Positions 7,761 through 10,321 of a DNA stretch of 10,321 nt are shown here, piece by piece (the stretch's first letter is position 1; each line of letters opens with the position of its first letter). A program made the translations under genes and the position numbers. The stretch is from assembly GCA_902489375.1 (NCBI GenBank), contig CABTZP010000047.1, positions 1 to 10,321 on the forward strand, given 5' to 3'. The stretch is from an uncultured Tissierellia bacterium (lineage in GTDB: Bacteria > Bacillota > Clostridia > Tissierellales > Peptoniphilaceae). The notes under the pieces are model-generated. The model searched no databases. It was not told where the DNA came from and saw nothing but the letters and a program-made list of their open reading frames with translations.

Positions 7761-7771
7761 AAGGAGGACGT

Positions 7772-8980
7772 ATGAGCAAGATGACATTGAAAGATTTAGA
7801 TGTTCGGGGAAAGAAGGTCTTGGTACGGGTGGATTTTAATGTTCCCATGACCAAAGGAGAGAAAAGAGAGATTCAAGATGATACCCGCATTCGAGCAGCG
7901 CTTCCAACCATTTGCTACCTTCTTGATCACGAGGCGACCGTTATTCTAATGAGCCATCTGGGCCGTCCGGAGGGAAAGGCCAGCCCGGAATTCTCACTGG
8001 CTCCGGTGGCCCGCCGCCTCTCAAAAATTCTCGATAAGCCAGTTCATTTCATCGCTTCAGATCAGGTTGTTGACCAGGACGTTCAGCTTCGGGTAAAGGC
8101 CTTACAAAAAGGTGACCTGGCTCTTTTGGAGAATACCCGCTTTTCTCCGGGGGAGCCAAAAAATGATCCTTCCTTTGCAAAAAGCCTGGCATCCTTAGGG
8201 GATGTTTTTGTAAATGATGCCTTTGGCACCTGCCACCGTACCCACGCCTCAAATGTTGGCCTGGCCTCTCTTCTTCCCTCTGCCCTGGGCTTTTTAGTCG
8301 AAGAGGAGCTGACAACAATGGGTGAAGCCCTCCGGGAACCTCGCCGTCCCTTTACCGCCATCATCGGAGGGGCGAAAGTGTCCGATAAAATTGGAATTAT
8401 TGATCATCTGATCGATCGGGTCGATAACATCCTGATCGGCGGGGGGATGTCCTATACTTTTTTAAAGGCCCAGGGCATTGAAATCGGGACCTCCCTATTG
8501 GATGAAGAAAAAATCGATTTGGCCAGGGCTTTGATTCAAAAAGCAAAAGAAAAAAAGGTTCGCTTGCTTTTACCGATTGATGGGGTCATCGCAGAGCAAA
8601 AGGCCCTTCATCAGAAAACCGAAGTTCTTCCCATTGAAAAGATTCCAAAAGATAAGATGAGCCTAGATATCGGCCCGAAAACGGCAAAGCTTTATGCCGA
8701 GGTAATTGAATCATCAGCAACCGTCGTCTGGAATGGCCCTATGGGCGTTTTTGAAATTCCTGAGTTTTCCAAGGGAACAAAGACAGTCGCCCAGGCGATG
8801 GCCAACTGTCTAGGCGTAACCATCGTTGGCGGAGGGGATTCTGCTGCGGCGATTCAGGAGCTCGGATTGACCAACGCCATTACCCATGTTTCAACGGGCG
8901 GGGGAGCTTCATTAAAATTTTTAGAAGGGAAAGCGCTTCCCGGAGTGGCCTGTATTTCAGATAAGCCGACAGGAAAATAA
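7772..8980 (+). CDS. pgk: Phosphoglycerate kinase
   Basis: This cytoplasmic glycolytic enzyme transfers phosphate from 1,3-bisphosphoglycerate to ADP, giving ATP and 3-phosphoglycerate. The 402 residues match the usual monomer length of about 390-415. Substrate-side motifs in the N-lobe are RVDFNVP (19-25), R39, SHLGRP (61-66), ENTRF (120-124) and the FGTCHRTHAS segment (151-160). Nucleotide-side motifs in the C-lobe are GGAKVSDKI (199-207), GGGMSYTF (223-230), LDIGPKT (298-304), NGPMGVFE (321-328), GGGDSAAA (353-360) and STGGGASL (374-381). The start is supported by AAGGAGG at 7761-7767 four bases before ATG. It leads a pgk-tpiA-eno glycolytic set; the gap gene often found just upstream is absent. 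The strong hairpin touching its ribosome binding site suggests expression controlled by terminator read-through, which is inference. Confidence 0.98.
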   Translation: MSKMTLKDLDVRGKKVLVRVDFNVPMTKGEKREIQDDTRIRAALPTICYLLDHEATVILMSHLGRPEGKASPEFSLAPVARRLSKILDKPVHFIASDQVVDQDVQLRVKALQKGDLALLENTRFSPGEPKNDPSFAKSLASLGDVFVNDAFGTCHRTHASNVGLASLLPSALGFLVEEELTTMGEALREPRRPFTAIIGGAKVSDKIGIIDHLIDRVDNILIGGGMSYTFLKAQGIEIGTSLLDEEKIDLARALIQKAKEKKVRLLLPIDGVIAEQKALHQKTEVLPIEKIPKDKMSLDIGPKTAKLYAEVIESSATVVWNGPMGVFEIPEFSKGTKTVAQAMANCLGVTIVGGGDSAAAIQELGLTNAITHVSTGGGASLKFLEGKALPGVACISDKPTGK

Positions 8981-8999
8981 AGTCGGCCTTTCTCATTTC
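8965..8999 (+). terminator. Weak terminator-like hairpin at the end of pgk
   Basis: GCCGAC (8965-8970) pairs perfectly with GTCGGC (8982-8987) around an 11-base loop that contains the pgk stop codon (8978-8980), followed by a T-rich but interrupted tail (8989-8999, TTTCTCATTT region). The short stem, large loop and broken T run suggest at most partial termination; it may instead be an RNA stability or processing element between pgk and tpiA. Confidence 0.4.
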
Positions 9000-9055
9000 A
9001 GAATAATAATGCATAATAAGAAAAGAGATTCCATGGGCGGAAAGGAGAGATACAT

Positions 9056-9808
9056 ATGCGCATACCATTGATCGCCGGGAACTGGAAGATGAATAAAACT
9101 CCCTATGAAGCGGGCTTACTGATTGAAAAAATTAAGGAATATGAGATCAGTCCAGACGTCGAAGCTGTTTTTTGCGTACCATCCATTGATATTCCCGTTG
9201 TTCGCGAACATCTGGAAGGAACGAACTTTTTTCTGGGCGCTCAGAATTTTTTCAGTGAAAGACAGGGCGCCTATACCGGAGAAATCTCCGGCCCTATGCT
9301 GAAAGATTATGGCGTAGAATATCTGATCATTGGTCACTCGGAAAGACGGACCATTTTCGGAGAGGACGACGAAATGATCCATGAAAAGCTCATTTCCGCT
9401 TTAAATCAGGACTTTTTGCCGATTCTTTGCCTTGGAGAGTCTTTAAAAAAAAGAGAAGCCGGAAAGCAGGAAGAAAAGGTGAAAAAACAGCTGGAAAAGG
9501 ATCTGGAAGGGCTTGATACCGCCGACTTTGCCAATCTTTCGATTGCCTACGAGCCCATCTGGGCCATCGGGACAGGCAAGAGCGCTTCAAAAGAAGATGC
9601 TCAGGAAATGGCTTCATTCATTCGCGAAGAAATCTCCAAAGCCTATGGACAATCGGCTGCGGATAAGGTGCGCATTTTGTACGGGGGGTCCGTAAACGTT
9701 GATAATATTAAAGAATTGATGGATCAGAAGGATATTGACGGAGTTCTGGTTGGCGGAGCTTCCTTGAGGGCGGATTCTTTTGCGCAAATGATTAATTTTC
9801 AAAATTGA
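9056..9808 (+). CDS. tpiA: Triosephosphate isomerase
   Basis: This cytoplasmic enzyme interconverts dihydroxyacetone phosphate and glyceraldehyde-3-phosphate in glycolysis and gluconeogenesis. Its 250 residues are the standard length for the TIM barrel. The catalytic residues are visible: N9 and K11 in AGNWKMN, H94 in IIGHSERR, and E166 in AYEPIWAIGTGKSAS, which also contains the flexible loop 6. The phosphate-binding motifs YGGSV (209-213) and LVGGASL (231-237) are present. The start at 9056 is supported by AAAGGAGA at 9041-9048, and there is no room for a longer domain. It lies 75 bases after pgk and 96 bases before eno on the same strand, consistent with a glycolytic operon; the gpmI gene often found between tpiA and eno is missing here. 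Confidence 0.98.
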   Translation: MRIPLIAGNWKMNKTPYEAGLLIEKIKEYEISPDVEAVFCVPSIDIPVVREHLEGTNFFLGAQNFFSERQGAYTGEISGPMLKDYGVEYLIIGHSERRTIFGEDDEMIHEKLISALNQDFLPILCLGESLKKREAGKQEEKVKKQLEKDLEGLDTADFANLSIAYEPIWAIGTGKSASKEDAQEMASFIREEISKAYGQSAADKVRILYGGSVNVDNIKELMDQKDIDGVLVGGASLRADSFAQMINFQN

Positions 9809-9819
9809 TCACGAATGTT

Positions 9820-9838
9820 TTCTCTTAATTATAGAGAA
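9820..9838 (+). repeat. Hairpin in the tpiA-eno gap
   Basis: TTCTCT (9820-9825) pairs perfectly with AGAGAA (9833-9838) around a 7-base AT-rich loop, with possible G-U extension on the outside. No T run follows, so it is not a normal terminator. The second copy of AGAGAA at 9845-9850, part of the adjacent tandem repeat, could pair with the same 5' arm, giving two mutually exclusive hairpins. Confidence 0.4.
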
Positions 9839-9855
9839 GGATGTAGAGAAGGATG
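9832..9855 (+). repeat. Perfect 12-bp tandem repeat upstream of eno
   Basis: TAGAGAAGGATG occurs twice head to tail at 9832-9843 and 9844-9855 with no mismatch. Each copy contains an AGAAGGATG stretch that looks like a weak ribosome binding site plus ATG, but no reading frame of note follows. It lies 49 bases before the eno start. It may be a simple slippage duplication or part of a regulatory leader. Confidence 0.85.
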
Positions 9856-9904
9856 CGCTTGCCTTATTATACGGCTTAGGAAAGAAAGGGAAGGAAGGTA
9901 TTCG

Positions 9905-10321
9905 ATGTCGTACATCAATGAAATCTACGCCCGTCAGGTTTTGGATTCCCGGGGCAATCCTACGGTAGAAGTGGAAGTGACGACGGAACAAGGCGGAATT
10001 GGAAGAGCGATTGTTCCATCCGGTGCGTCGACGGGACAGTTTGAGGCGGTTGAACTGCGCGATCAGGATCCCAAAAATTACGGGGGAAAGAGTGTCTTAA
10101 AAGCAGTTGACCATGTCAATAATGAACTGGCAAACCTTTTAACTGGATTTGAAGTCTCCGACCAGGCTGGCATTGATCAGCTCATGGTGGAAGAAGATGG
10201 GACCCCCAATAAGGCGAATTTTGGGGCCAATGCCATTTTAGGGGTGAGCCTGGCCTGCGCCAGAGCTGCCGCGGATGAAAAAGAGCTTCCCCTTTACAAC
10301 TATATTGGAGGCTGTTCGGCA
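9905..10321 (+). CDS. eno: Enolase, N-terminal fragment (runs off right edge)
   Basis: The first 139 codons are present and the frame is still open at the window edge; full-length bacterial enolase is about 430 residues. Enolase converts 2-phosphoglycerate to phosphoenolpyruvate and is also often part of the RNA degradosome or found on the cell surface. Seen here are ARQVLDSRGNPTVEVEV (9-25), the mobile-loop motif VPSGASTGQFEAVELRD (38-54) that contains the Mg2+-binding serine region, and GTPNKANFGANAILGVSLA (109-127), all diagnostic of the N-terminal enolase domain. The active-site Glu, Lys and second metal-binding residues lie beyond the edge. The start is supported by AAGGAAGG at 9891-9898, six bases before ATG. 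It follows tpiA on the same strand, as the last visible member of the pgk-tpiA-eno set. Confidence 0.97.
   Translation, partial: MSYINEIYARQVLDSRGNPTVEVEVTTEQGGIGRAIVPSGASTGQFEAVELRDQDPKNYGGKSVLKAVDHVNNELANLLTGFEVSDQAGIDQLMVEEDGTPNKANFGANAILGVSLACARAAADEKELPLYNYIGGCSA

Noticed and set aside
8049..8364. Two antisense open frames opposite pgk
   Set aside because: Low-complexity Arg/Pro/Gly-rich translations typical of reverse frames of GC-rich codons, opposite conserved pgk sequence.
8395..8445. Local cluster of GATC sites within pgk
   Set aside because: It reflects Asp/Ile codon choice (GAT CAT, ATC, GAT CGG) and similar GATC density occurs throughout the window, so there is no reason to suspect an origin or regulatory array.
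9809..9904. Fluoride riboswitch ahead of eno
   Set aside because: Enolase genes sometimes carry one, but the conserved GGNGATGG...CTGATG pattern is not present and the gap is AT-rich and repetitive.

Overview
The window is a stretch of core chromosome from a low-to-mid GC Gram-positive bacterium, most likely a member of the Clostridia (Firmicutes). The reasons are strong AGGAGG-type ribosome binding sites, a lipoprotein foldase with a Gram-positive lipobox, and the gene order glmU-prs-pth-mfd-prsA, which is a classic Firmicute arrangement (B. subtilis has gcaD-prs-ctc-pth-...-mfd). The species cannot be named from the sequence alone. I see no insertion sequence, phage gene, CRISPR array, tRNA or rRNA.

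Left edge (1-333): the first 52 codons of murC (peptidoglycan precursor ligase) read leftwards off the edge. A divergent intergenic region of about 176 bp carries a good -10 box for the rightward operon.

Middle (334-7590): a tightly packed rightward block runs glmU (acetyltransferase half intact, uridylyltransferase half shortened and lacking its motifs), prs (PRPP synthase), pth (peptidyl-tRNA hydrolase with an extra Cys-containing tail), mfd (transcription-repair coupling factor) and prsA (surface lipoprotein prolyl isomerase). Successive genes from prs to prsA overlap by 4, 4 and 8 bases, which points to one transcript and translational coupling.

Right (7591-10321): a glycolytic block of pgk, tpiA and the first 139 codons of eno, with no gap gene immediately upstream. 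A strong terminator-like hairpin lies directly against the pgk ribosome binding site, so pgk transcripts starting upstream must pass it. Smaller hairpins lie at the end of pgk and before eno, and the eno leader also contains a perfect 12-bp tandem repeat.

Together the genes serve cell-envelope precursor synthesis (MurC, GlmU), nucleotide precursor supply (Prs), translation and repair housekeeping (Pth, Mfd), export folding (PrsA) and lower glycolysis. No clearly new multi-gene system is present. The most notable points are the GlmU that has lost its nucleotidyltransferase signature and the terminator/leader arrangement ahead of pgk.
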